From Clostridiales bacterium UBA929 (GTDB lineage: Bacteria > Bacillota > Clostridia > Oscillospirales > UBA929), in the NCBI GenBank assembly GCA_002293625.1, contig DBDP01000024.1, positions 1 to 25,662 on the forward strand: a stretch of 25,662 nucleotides of DNA, read 5' to 3'. Numbering within the stretch: the first letter of the stretch is position 1; each line of letters opens with the position of its first letter. Positions 14,318 to 21,825 of the stretch are shown here, piece by piece. The position numbers and the translations under genes were made by a program. The notes beneath the pieces are model-generated. The model was not told the origin of the DNA. It ran no database searches and saw only the letters and a list, made by a program, of their open reading frames with translations.

Positions 14318-15681
14318 CCCTTCACCTCCAGCAGCGGCGCTAACTGCTTCTGATCCACGCTGCAGAGGGAGAGCCGCTTGGCAAGCTTCTCCGAAATCGC
14401 CCCGCAGTGACAGTGGCTCCCGTGCGTTTTGACAATCCGTCCTTGCTCATTCCGGTCGTGGTGGGTCACCTTATACTGAAACAACGGCTTCCCGAGCAGT
14501 TCGCCGTTCCGAACGCCGGTGGCTTCGAAGATCTCTACATACTTCCTCGACTTATCCGGCAATTGCATCTTGAAGACCATCACGGGAAACGCCTCCACGA
14601 GGTTTTTTAGAAGCCGTTCCTCGGAGAGTTTGGTACCGGCTTGGAGGCACATCGTGAGCATACGGTCATAAGCCGCTTCGGCGCTGTTCGCGTGGAGGGA
14701 TGATAGGATGGTATGCCCCGTCCTCCCCGCTTCCTGTACGGTAAGGGCTTCCGCGCCGCGCATCTCCGCGGGCACCAAGATTTCGGGATGCAGACGGAGG
14801 CTGAGCTTGAGCAGGTCGAGCATCGAGACCTCGTTGGGCGGTTCCTTCGTCTGTAAGTACGTCACGTCCCGCCCCTCTCCCTGCACGAGCAGTTCCTTCG
14901 TATCCTCGATGATAACGATACGCTTTTCCGGCGACGCGCTGTTAAGGATCAACCCCATATCGGCCGTCTTTCCCGCGCCGGTTGCTCCGGCGATGGCGAT
15001 GGATACCCCGTTGTTGATACAGAGCGTCAGGAAGTCCAGTTCCGTCTCTGTCGCCGTCTCCCAAGAGATCAGGTTCTCGCGGGTAACGAAGAACGGCTTC
15101 TGTTTCCGTATGGACGCGATCGCGCCCCGTTCCTCATCGACGCAGGGATCGATCGCGCCGGACATACGGACTCCTTTAGAAATGTAGCTGTCGCCGATCG
15201 GGCGGCTGCCGTCCAGTATTACGCCGCCGAATCTTGCCATCTTGCGCACGATGTTCGCGCAATCCGCGGCGTTGGAAAAGCTCTGGAGCATCTCTTTCCT
15301 ATCGCGGTACTGCGCCCATACACCGTCGAAGCCGTTGATGTTGATTTCCTCGACGTCCGGATTCTTCAGGCAGCGTGAGATGATCCCCATCCCCGCCATA
15401 TCGTCGTAGATATGCTCGCACAGCTCCGATATGTTAGCGAACCCTTTGGCCGAGAGGCGCTCACTGTTGAGGTAGCGGATGATCAGCGTTTTCAGCCGCG
15501 TTTCCGCCGCTTCGGAGTAGAGCGTCTGCGCCAGTTCCCCGGAATGCTTTTCGCTGATGATGTGCTGTATCTTCGAGAGGATGTCCCCATAATCCATCTG
15601 CCCGCCGCTCTGTGTCTCCACCACGCCGCGCCGGGCATTGACCTTATAGATAAGCCCCGATACCGAGAACGCGCCGCTCAT
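14314..15681 (-). CDS. tadA: TadA/CpaF secretion ATPase
   Basis: A 455-residue GspE/VirB11-type hexameric ATPase that powers Tad pilus assembly. The N-terminal domain has the typical 'EEININGFDGVWAQY' near 111-125. Walker A 'GATGAGKT' is at 232-239. The Asp/Walker B region is 'LHPEILVPAEMRGAEAL' (about 298-313), and the His box is 'GRTGHTILSSLHANS' (about 319-333). An unusual short C-terminal element holds 'HCHCG', a possible metal site. ATG 15681 is chosen for its GGGAGGTGAT site three bases upstream; this start overlaps the previous gene's stop by four bases. It is also the only VirB11-like ATPase in the window, which matters because Gram-positive conjugation systems usually have none. Confidence 0.93.
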   Translation of the reverse strand: MSGAFSVSGLIYKVNARRGVVETQSGGQMDYGDILSKIQHIISEKHSGELAQTLYSEAAETRLKTLIIRYLNSERLSAKGFANISELCEHIYDDMAGMGIISRCLKNPDVEEININGFDGVWAQYRDRKEMLQSFSNAADCANIVRKMARFGGVILDGSRPIGDSYISKGVRMSGAIDPCVDEERGAIASIRKQKPFFVTRENLISWETATETELDFLTLCINNGVSIAIAGATGAGKTADMGLILNSASPEKRIVIIEDTKELLVQGEGRDVTYLQTKEPPNEVSMLDLLKLSLRLHPEILVPAEMRGAEALTVQEAGRTGHTILSSLHANSAEAAYDRMLTMCLQAGTKLSEERLLKNLVEAFPVMVFKMQLPDKSRKYVEIFEATGVRNGELLGKPLFQYKVTHHDRNEQGRIVKTHGSHCHCGAISEKLAKRLSLCSVDQKQLAPLLEVKG

Positions 15682-16415
15682 AGGATCACCTCCCGGTTCC
15701 ATAAATCCTGCACGATCTGTTCCGCCGTCTTCGCGTACCGGCGGCACCGTTTACTGGTATCAAAGGCAAGCGGCGTCCCGCCGTCCTCCAGCGCCTGCGC
15801 TTCCTCGATATACGGCAGCGTAAATCCCGGTTGGATGCGGAGAGCCGGCGCGTACTCGTGGATACCGGACGGAGCTTCCTGTATCAGGTGCAGCAGTTTA
15901 TCCTCCAGATGGAGCTGGCGGATGAAATCCCCCATGGAACGGTACCATAAGCCGCTTGAGACGGATTGCCTGTGAACGGTCAGAATCTGTTTAGAATAGG
16001 CGAGAGAGACGCCGGATATGGGATTCGTTACATCCTCGCTGCCGTCCACGATCAAGACGTCGAAAACGGAACGGGCGTGATCGAGAAGCCCTTCCACCGC
16101 TTCCTGCGAGACGGTATCCGCCTGTAACCCCGTATAATCATTCGGGACGGACAGCAGGAACACGTTTGAAAGCGTGTTCAGCGTTCCCGCTTTCCAGAAA
16201 TACTCCTTTGTCTGGGCGGGATTCTCCAGCGCGTTCAGAAGTCCTTTCCCTTCCCGGATCGTCTGCCCGAAGAAGCTCTGCAGGTGCCCGTATTGAAGAT
16301 TGGAGGAGATCAGCCCCACGCAGCGGGTTTTCGCGAGTACGCAGGCGAGGTTAACGGCGAGCGTACTCTTCCCGGCGCCGGAGCGTCCCCATACGGTAAG
16401 CAGCGATGCGTCCAT
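15678..16415 (-). CDS. ParA/MinD-like P-loop ATPase of the Tad block
   Basis: A 245-residue SIMIBI ATPase with a P-loop 'GRSGAGKSTLAVNLA' at residues 10-24 and 'FDVLIVDGSEDV' as the Walker B-like strand. The signature lysine of ParA deviant Walker A motifs (KGG) is absent, but the catalytic GKS is intact. A complete switch I region is not obvious. ATG 16415 overlaps the cpaB stop by one base, with GGAGGGATG upstream. Together with the degenerate TadZ at 17139 it makes a pair of ParA-like proteins on one transcript. It may position the pilus machine at the membrane or pole, as TadZ/CpaE proteins do. That role is inferred. Confidence 0.78.
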   Translation of the reverse strand: MDASLLTVWGRSGAGKSTLAVNLACVLAKTRCVGLISSNLQYGHLQSFFGQTIREGKGLLNALENPAQTKEYFWKAGTLNTLSNVFLLSVPNDYTGLQADTVSQEAVEGLLDHARSVFDVLIVDGSEDVTNPISGVSLAYSKQILTVHRQSVSSGLWYRSMGDFIRQLHLEDKLLHLIQEAPSGIHEYAPALRIQPGFTLPYIEEAQALEDGGTPLAFDTSKRCRRYAKTAEQIVQDLWNREVIL

Positions 16416-17134
16416 CAGGCATCCCTCCGTTCAAAGACAAGGTGGATCTTTCCCGTGTACTCCGCCTCGACCAGTTTCAACGCCTGTTCTTCGGTTACGA
16501 TCAGCGTGACGGTTTTGGGTACCGTGTCGGGCTGCGTGTCGTCGCCGGTTTCGAGATCGTCTATGTCCTCCGCTTTGGCGTTCTCCACGGCGAAGACTGT
16601 AATGTTTTGCAGTTCGGGAACCAGAATCGTTTGGGCGGGGATGTTTACGCGGACGTCGAAGCCGGTGACTTCGTCCGTCTCGAATTGCTCATGCGCTTCC
16701 ACGTAACAGATTACGCTTACCACGTCGCCGGACAGGAGGTGTCCCGATACTCCGGCGGCGATACTCGGCAGTGTGACGGTTACGAGCTTTTGCCCTTTCT
16801 TCATCAGGGTGTCCAGAGTCTCCGAGAACAAAAAATCCCCGGTCTTTCCGGGGAGGATAAGGTCGTCTTTCGGGATATCGGTCAGGGCGTATTGCCCGAG
16901 GATCTGTTCCGCGTCCGTAACGACGCTATCCGGCAGGTTAAGCGCGCCGACCTCGGCGCTCACGAGATGCTCTTCCCCGATCAGCATACCGCGCGGTACC
17001 GGAACCGCCGCGCGGAGGACGGTAGTAGTCGCTTCGCGGTCGCGATAGAAGTTCGGCAGCATCACGAATGCCATGATACCGGCGAGGAACAGGCAGAACA
17101 CGGCGACAAAGGTTCTGTTTTTCAAGAGTTTCAT
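16415..17134 (-). CDS. cpaB: CpaB/RcpC-like SAF-domain protein
   Basis: A 239-residue protein with an N-terminal membrane helix ('FVAVFCLFLAGIMAFVML') followed by a SAF domain at about 40-110: 'VPRGMLIGEEHLVSAEV', then 'QYALTDIPKDDLIL'. CpaB/RcpC C-terminal landmarks follow ('GQKLVTVTLPSIAAGVSGHLLSGDVVSVI'). In Gram-negative Tad systems CpaB contacts the secretin; in a monoderm host it probably links the pilus to the wall side of the membrane. ATG 17134 gives a normal membrane-anchored N-terminus. An ATG at 17185 would add residues encoded inside the tadZ-like gene. The ribosome binding site for 17134 is weak (GGGGGT about 14 bases upstream), so coupling to the upstream gene is likely. Confidence 0.88.
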   Translation of the reverse strand: MKLLKNRTFVAVFCLFLAGIMAFVMLPNFYRDREATTTVLRAAVPVPRGMLIGEEHLVSAEVGALNLPDSVVTDAEQILGQYALTDIPKDDLILPGKTGDFLFSETLDTLMKKGQKLVTVTLPSIAAGVSGHLLSGDVVSVICYVEAHEQFETDEVTGFDVRVNIPAQTILVPELQNITVFAVENAKAEDIDDLETGDDTQPDTVPKTVTLIVTEEQALKLVEAEYTGKIHLVFERRDA

Positions 17135-17138
17135 TTTT

Positions 17139-18179
17139 CTAAAGTACCCCCAGTGTATGTAGAATAGCGGAAGCGTCCGCTTCACGAGGCAGGATAGAGG
17201 TAGCTTTCTCTTCGGAGAGGAACCCTGTGGTTTTCATCCTGTGCCACGGTTCCTCCGAGGCGATACAGATATGCAGGTCGCAGAAATCGAGCGCGTCTTT
17301 CACGGAACGCGCTTCCTCCGCGCGGGACTGCGCCGGCATATACGCGCCGGACGGCAAGTATTCGTATACGACGCCGAAGTCGATGATCAGGAAATCCGAA
17401 GACGCGGCGAGTCCGATCCAGTCCGGCGGGGTGTCCGCGTCCGGGACGGATACCGTTACGCCGGACAGTTCCGCGTAGAGCAAGTCCGGCTTCAGATCCA
17501 TCGCGAGTACGGAAACGGCGTATCCGGCGTCAAAGAGGCAGCTTGCCATCGAGACGGTCAGGGTAGTGGCACCGAAACCGCGGGAACTGTTGATGATCCC
17601 GATGGTGCGGATATCAGCCTGTCCCGCCGGCTCGGGCGGCGGGTGCTCCTTCTTTTTTCGCCTGTACTCAGACAGATCCGGCAATTTTATTTCCGGGAAA
17701 GAGAGTCCTTTGAAACGCCCCAGCAAGCTATGTTTTTCCTGTGGGTCCTGTTCTTCAGGCTCCGGCGGAAGCGGGGGATTATCCGGATCGATACGCCCCA
17801 TGCAGGCTGCCGACCCGATGGCGTCTATATCGACGTCCGTATGCCGGTTTGGGTAGAAGATGTCATAGATAGCGCGCTCGCGGCACCACTCCTCAAAACC
17901 GGGGTTCCTCTCCGTCCCCTCCATGATGAAGACGATCCGGGCGGTGGGATCCGCGCCTCGGAGGGTTTCCAGCGCTTCCCCGGGGTCGGGGTGGTTTTGC
18001 TTGATTCCCAATTCGCTGATCAGCACCGCCTCCGTGTCCGGGTTCTCGTATAGGTAACCGGTCAGTTCGTCCATGAATCGGAAATTGGTGCGTTCAAGAT
18101 CAACCCTCCTGCTCCGCAGGCTCCCCCGCAGTTTTTTTACCGCCGCGTCGCTGCCGAGTATCCCTGCGGCTTTTACCAT
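17139..18179 (-). CDS. tadZ: TadZ/CpaE-like protein with degenerate P-loop
   Basis: A 346-residue protein. The N-terminal 120 residues look like an atypical receiver domain ('VKAAGILGSDAAVKKL', 'TEAVLISELGI', 'ARIVFIMEG'). A Pro/Glu/Lys-rich linker follows ('DPDNPPLPPEPEEQDP'), then a ParA-like ATPase domain. Its Walker A reads 'SSRGFGATTLTVSMA': Ala stands where GK(T/S) needs the Lys, as in many TadZ proteins whose ATPase site is degenerate. 'DFLIIDFGVV' is the Walker B-like strand. TadZ/CpaE localises the Tad machine. ATG 18179 follows GGGAGG with a good spacer; ATG 18212 is upstream of that site and less likely. It lies 52 bases after virB4, without a visible terminator. Confidence 0.85.
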   Translation of the reverse strand: MVKAAGILGSDAAVKKLRGSLRSRRVDLERTNFRFMDELTGYLYENPDTEAVLISELGIKQNHPDPGEALETLRGADPTARIVFIMEGTERNPGFEEWCRERAIYDIFYPNRHTDVDIDAIGSAACMGRIDPDNPPLPPEPEEQDPQEKHSLLGRFKGLSFPEIKLPDLSEYRRKKKEHPPPEPAGQADIRTIGIINSSRGFGATTLTVSMASCLFDAGYAVSVLAMDLKPDLLYAELSGVTVSVPDADTPPDWIGLAASSDFLIIDFGVVYEYLPSGAYMPAQSRAEEARSVKDALDFCDLHICIASEEPWHRMKTTGFLSEEKATSILPREADASAILHTLGVL

Positions 18180-18231
18180 AATGATTAGCCTCCCATTATT
18201 TCGATGTGTCACTTTCGGCGAACAGGGAGTT

Positions 18232-20625
18232 TTATAGAGCTTCGCTCCGGTTCTTAATAGCTTCGCGGTCTGTACTGATCAGCTCATACTCGTCCACCGA
18301 GCTAACGAAGCCGATACACATCCGCACGAAACTGGAACATAAAAGTCCCTGACCCCGCTTGAAGCGGACGATCTGCGATGTTTCCTCATCGGACAGAGCG
18401 AGGAAAGACCGCACGCGCTCCGCCTCATCCTCTTCCATCCGCATCGCGATCTTGATACAGGAGTTGTTGAGGATACCCTTACCGTAGATGCCGCCGTCCA
18501 GCGAGAAGAAGTCGTTGAGATCCTGAGTTGCCGCAATACCGGAACCTCCGTAGCCGCGAATCGTCTTGAATATCTCGATAACGAAGTTCGCCGCGAGTCC
18601 GGTACTGGACGCGCCGATCAGATGCCACAGCTCATCCAGAACCACGACCTTCTTCGCGGCGCGGTTCCGCTTCACCTCATCCCAAACGAAATCGAGCGCC
18701 AAAAACATCCCCATCGGGAGCAGTTCGGCGCTCATTTCCGATATATCGAGGACGATGTATTTGCTGTTCAGATCGACGTTGGTCTGCCCGCCGAGACGCT
18801 TGGCGGAACCGGTCACGAAGCGGGACAATACCTGCGAGAGCAGTTTCGTCTCCGGGTTTTCGCATAATACTTCGTATAAATCTTTGAGGCAGGGCATCGG
18901 TTTCAATTCCCCCGCTTCGTTATATAGGCTATCGTTCTCATGCGTAAGACCGAAGCGCGCGTATGCCTCCACAAAGGCGTTATCGAGGAAATGCCGTTCC
19001 TCGTAGGTGATACTCGGCTTAATCAGCGTGAAGAAGATATGCAGTTTCTGTATCTTATCCGCCAGTATCGAATCGTCCCGGCTCCTTGACCCGTCCACGT
19101 CCAGCGTCGTCTTGCGAATCTCCATGATATTTACGCATTCCTGAGAAGCCGGACAAAGCTTGATGAACCGTCCGCCGATCGCTTCGCAAGCCGGGCGGAA
19201 CTCATGGCCTTTCAGCGGCGCGATGATGAATACCTGCGTCCCCTGACACCGGTGACGCAGCGCCAGCAGTTGCAAAAAGTATGTCTTTCCGGCGCCGGAG
19301 GTGCCGAGGACGCTCATGTTGGCATTGCTGTACTTCGCGCTGTCGAAGCAGTCCAGTGTCGCGACGGAGGCGTTATACAGATTCTGCCCCAGCAAAATCC
19401 CGTTTTGGTCGAACAGCTCATAGCTGCAAAAGGGAAAGGACGCCGCCAATGAATCGGTCAGGATGTTGCGGCGGTTCTTCCGGTACAGGTCGGGGTCTAG
19501 GGAGAGCGTGGGAAGGCAGGAGAGGAACCCCTGCTCATGCCGGTAATCGGCGCGTTTTACGACAAAGTTGTTCGCGGTACAGAGAATCCTTACTTCTTCC
19601 ACCCGCGTTTCCAGCAGTTCCGCGCTCTCCGCCGACACCTCTATCAGCGTACTCATATAGTAGAGATCCTGCATTGAGCGGTTCATTCCCTCTTTGAGGT
19701 ACATCCCGGAGAAGATGGCGGATTCGAGCTGCTCAAAGTCCGCCCGCGTGTCCCCGACGTCCCGCATCCGGGAACGGTTGATCATCGTTGTCTTGGATAT
19801 CTTTGAAAGCACTTTGTCTTTTCGTTGACGCCGCAGGAAGAAGCTCAAGCTGACCCCTTCGCCCGCCTCTACGAGGAAACTCAGCCATCCGGCGAATACC
19901 TGCGTGGGGTAACCGTATCCGGCGATGTACAGAACGGAATGGTATATCCCGTCTACGCTGATATATCCCTTATTCGCGGTATCGACCGATCCGGGCGCAA
20001 GGCTGTACGGGACGCTTTCACTTTCCGGCTCCTCCATCGTAAGGTATCGGTTCGTCCGCTTGTTCAGGATCTGCCGGTATACGGAGCGGACAGCGTCATC
20101 ATCGAGGAAGGAAACCTCCAACCCGCATTCCTCCAGCAACCCCGCCGCGGTCTGCGCGTCTTTTTGCAAGGAGGCCGCGGCATCCCTGCTGTTTCCCGTA
20201 TATTGGAACACCAAAAAGAAGCGGCGGCGCAGGGTTCGATTGCGCGACAGTGTATTGAGCAGGTACACGCCTTTTTCGATCATCTCACGGCACGCGGTTT
20301 CGGGTTCGTCGTCGTAGCGCTCCCACTCCCTGTCCATCGCCGCTTCCAAGTCCGCTTTTTGTGTGAGGACATAGATTTGCAGATCATCCGGGGCGACTTT
20401 TAGGTACGCGGAAAACCCCGCGATGATGGTTTCCCGCTCCCTCGCTGATTTGAGGTAAAAGTTCACGGGCGTAACCTCAACCAGTTTGAGGGCGCGCCCG
20501 TCTTTTAAGGTAATGATTCCGTTTTGGATGTCCTTAACCGGGAGCCAGTCTTCCGTGTCTCTCGCGATACCATAGCTGACCGAGCCGGTATCTTGGGTAC
20601 CGAAGATCATGTTTTTGAGTTTCAT
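18232..20625 (-). CDS. virB4: VirB4/TraE-type conjugation ATPase
   Basis: A 797-residue VirB4 ATPase, the energy-providing core of type IV secretion. Walker A 'GTSGAGKT' is at 441-448, Walker B 'KVVVLDEL' at 659-666, and the conserved 'YGGSGIAATQDLNDFF' region follows. The N-terminal half (about 20-380) is the usual VirB4 membrane-interaction domain; no membrane helix is evident. ATG 20625 is preceded by GAGGGGGAA and overlaps the prgI stop by four bases. The longer frame to 20766 would overlap prgI extensively and is rejected. Downstream, without a terminator, comes the tadZ-like gene, so conjugation and Tad genes appear to share a transcript. Confidence 0.96.
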   Translation of the reverse strand: MKLKNMIFGTQDTGSVSYGIARDTEDWLPVKDIQNGIITLKDGRALKLVEVTPVNFYLKSARERETIIAGFSAYLKVAPDDLQIYVLTQKADLEAAMDREWERYDDEPETACREMIEKGVYLLNTLSRNRTLRRRFFLVFQYTGNSRDAAASLQKDAQTAAGLLEECGLEVSFLDDDAVRSVYRQILNKRTNRYLTMEEPESESVPYSLAPGSVDTANKGYISVDGIYHSVLYIAGYGYPTQVFAGWLSFLVEAGEGVSLSFFLRRQRKDKVLSKISKTTMINRSRMRDVGDTRADFEQLESAIFSGMYLKEGMNRSMQDLYYMSTLIEVSAESAELLETRVEEVRILCTANNFVVKRADYRHEQGFLSCLPTLSLDPDLYRKNRRNILTDSLAASFPFCSYELFDQNGILLGQNLYNASVATLDCFDSAKYSNANMSVLGTSGAGKTYFLQLLALRHRCQGTQVFIIAPLKGHEFRPACEAIGGRFIKLCPASQECVNIMEIRKTTLDVDGSRSRDDSILADKIQKLHIFFTLIKPSITYEERHFLDNAFVEAYARFGLTHENDSLYNEAGELKPMPCLKDLYEVLCENPETKLLSQVLSRFVTGSAKRLGGQTNVDLNSKYIVLDISEMSAELLPMGMFLALDFVWDEVKRNRAAKKVVVLDELWHLIGASSTGLAANFVIEIFKTIRGYGGSGIAATQDLNDFFSLDGGIYGKGILNNSCIKIAMRMEEDEAERVRSFLALSDEETSQIVRFKRGQGLLCSSFVRMCIGFVSSVDEYELISTDREAIKNRSEAL

Positions 20626-20915
20626 CGGCGTTTCCCCCTCGTGAGCGTTTTCCGTCCCTTCCGCCAGCGGAAGTATGCCCGCAGGAAGCGGGAGAGGCAA
20701 TCGTCCTGAAGACCGATCAGCGCGAAACCGCCGGAGGGGATGGCGAGTACCATACCTACGATGCACTTCACCATGAGTCCGAACGGCAGAATCGTGAACG
20801 ACAGGAACAGGATGGGGATAGCAACGGCCACCGCTTCCACGGCGTTTCGGATCTCGAACATGCCGAGCAGGCGTCCTGCTTCGGTATAGTTCGCCGGGAT
20901 GTGATATGGATCCAT
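20622..20915 (-). CDS. prgI: PrgI-family VirB3-like membrane protein
   Basis: A 97-residue protein with the PrgI-type start 'MDPYHIPANYTEAGRLLGMFEIRN', two hydrophobic segments (about 27-48 and 50-68) and a basic tail 'RKGRKTLTRGKRR'. PrgI/TcpE-like proteins are the VirB3 equivalents of Gram-positive conjugation channels and are normally encoded immediately before virB4, as here (four-base overlap). AAGGAGA precedes ATG 20915. It is the first gene of a leftward block that apparently continues through the Tad genes. Its promoter must lie in the 51-124 bases shared with the divergent vbhA gene; no convincing minus-strand -35/-10 pair was found there. Confidence 0.88.
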   Translation of the reverse strand: MDPYHIPANYTEAGRLLGMFEIRNAVEAVAVAIPILFLSFTILPFGLMVKCIVGMVLAIPSGGFALIGLQDDCLSRFLRAYFRWRKGRKTLTRGKRR

Positions 20916-20928
20916 GTTGGCGTTCTCC

Positions 20929-20957
20929 TTGTCTATTAGGTTGGTTTATGATATAAT
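20929..20957 (+). promoter_or_regulatory. Extended -10 promoter for vbhA-fic
   Basis: TTGTCT (20929-20934), a 17-base spacer, then TATAAT (20952-20957) preceded by TG one base away (extended -10). It faces the toxin-antitoxin pair and predicts a start near 20964. The -35 element lies within the prgI leader, so the two divergent units share control sequence. Confidence 0.78.
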
Positions 20958-20966
20958 ACAGATAGC

Positions 20967-20997
20967 AAAAAAGCCGTTTTACTTCGAGTGAAACGGC
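20967..20997 (-). terminator. Hairpin with minus-strand T-run (terminator and vbhA leader hairpin)
   Basis: An 11-bp stem (GCCGTTTTACT/AGTGAAACGGC, one G-U, loop TCG) spans 20973-20997. On the minus strand it is followed by TTTTTT, so it would stop leftward transcripts coming through the Fic locus from the C39/VirB6 block. On the plus strand it lies just after the predicted vbhA start and would form a 5' leader hairpin. Confidence 0.75.
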
Positions 20998-21038
20998 GCA
21001 TACAGCACGACAATGCCATCAATCTGGGGGGATTTCAT

Positions 21039-21215
21039 ATGCGTGAGGATATCGAAAAGACCATCCGATACGTAGACGCGTCGCTTTCGATGGAAGGGAT
21101 GCCGTTAACGGAGAGCGACAAGGAAAGCATCCGCGCTTGTCTCTCGGGGGAAACCAGCACAGACGCCGCTGTCCGTAAGATCATTGATGAATACAAGACC
21201 GACGATGGAGTATAA
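21039..21215 (+). CDS. vbhA: VbhA-like antitoxin of Fic
   Basis: A 58-residue protein. It has the Fic-inhibitory helix motif (S/T)xxxE(G/N) as 'SLSMEG' at residues 15-20, followed by 'ESDKESIRACLSGETSTDAAVRKIIDEY', typical of VbhA-family antitoxins. The Glu occupies the nucleotide-binding site of a class I Fic protein and blocks AMP transfer. ATG 21039 has GGGGGGA eight bases upstream; an upstream ATG at 20988 lies inside the leader hairpin and is rejected. It overlaps the fic start by 11 bases, so the two are co-translated. It is the only rightward unit inside the conjugation region. Confidence 0.88.
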   Translation: MREDIEKTIRYVDASLSMEGMPLTESDKESIRACLSGETSTDAAVRKIIDEYKTDDGV

Positions 21216-21810
21216 TTACAGTTACCAGCCGGACGATCCGTACTGCTATCCCGGCACAAAAACGCTGATGAACAAGATGGGTATCACCGATTCGGAACAG
21301 CTTCAACATGCCGAGAGAAGAATTACCGCGCTCCGTTTGGCGTCCTTGCCGGAGAATCCTGTACGCGGTAGTTTTGACTTTGCCCATTTACGCGCCATAC
21401 ACCGCTTTATCTTCGGCGATATTTATGACTGGGCGGGCAAAATCCGGCTCGGTGAGTTCTTAACGAAGGGGAATACGATATTCTGTCTTGGCAGACATAT
21501 TGACAGTTACGCAAATAGTATCTTTTCATCGTTATCCGAAGCGAAGAACCTGCGCGGTCTCGCCAAAAACGCTTTCATAGACCAGCTTGCGTATTTTATG
21601 GGCGAAGTCAATGCGTTACATCCGTTTCGCGAAGGCAACGGAAGGACAATCCGTGAGTTTTTCCGCCTGCTTTCAAAGAGCGCGGGATACGATCTGGATT
21701 TCGGGTCCGCGGATAGAGATGCGCTTCTTTCCGCGGATATAGAAGCCTTTGACCGAAACTATAAACCGCTGATCGGGATACTCGGAAAAATCGTGCAGAG
21801 GCTCAAATAG
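21205..21810 (+). CDS. fic: Fic-domain toxin (AMPylator), class I
   Basis: A 201-residue Fic protein. The complete catalytic motif HPFREGNGRTIR is at 139-150, with the catalytic His at 139. The 'FDFAHLRAIHRFIFGDIYDWAGKIR' region (about 57-81) is the usual substrate flap side. Fic enzymes transfer AMP, or less often other groups, to target hydroxyls; bacterial VbhT/FicT-type toxins inactivate gyrase and topoisomerase IV. It has no BID or other secretion domain and no N-terminal inhibitory helix of its own, which fits control by the separate VbhA. ATG 21205 lies within the end of vbhA. It converges on the C39-domain gene with only a 15-base gap and no clear terminator. Confidence 0.93.
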   Translation: MEYNYSYQPDDPYCYPGTKTLMNKMGITDSEQLQHAERRITALRLASLPENPVRGSFDFAHLRAIHRFIFGDIYDWAGKIRLGEFLTKGNTIFCLGRHIDSYANSIFSSLSEAKNLRGLAKNAFIDQLAYFMGEVNALHPFREGNGRTIREFFRLLSKSAGYDLDFGSADRDALLSADIEAFDRNYKPLIGILGKIVQRLK

Positions 21811-21825
21811 CACGTTAAGAGAGCG

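Noticed and set aside
14314..15747. Longer 477-residue start for TadA
   Set aside because: The extension overlaps the end of the ParA-like gene; ATG 15681 has a near-perfect ribosome binding site.
18232..20766. Longer 844-residue start for VirB4
   Set aside because: The extra 47 residues are encoded inside prgI; ATG 20625 has the ribosome binding site and the expected N-terminus.
20916..20975. Minus-strand promoter for prgI
   Set aside because: AT-rich minus-strand hexamers exist, but none has a -35 partner at 16-18 bases; not supported strongly enough to list.
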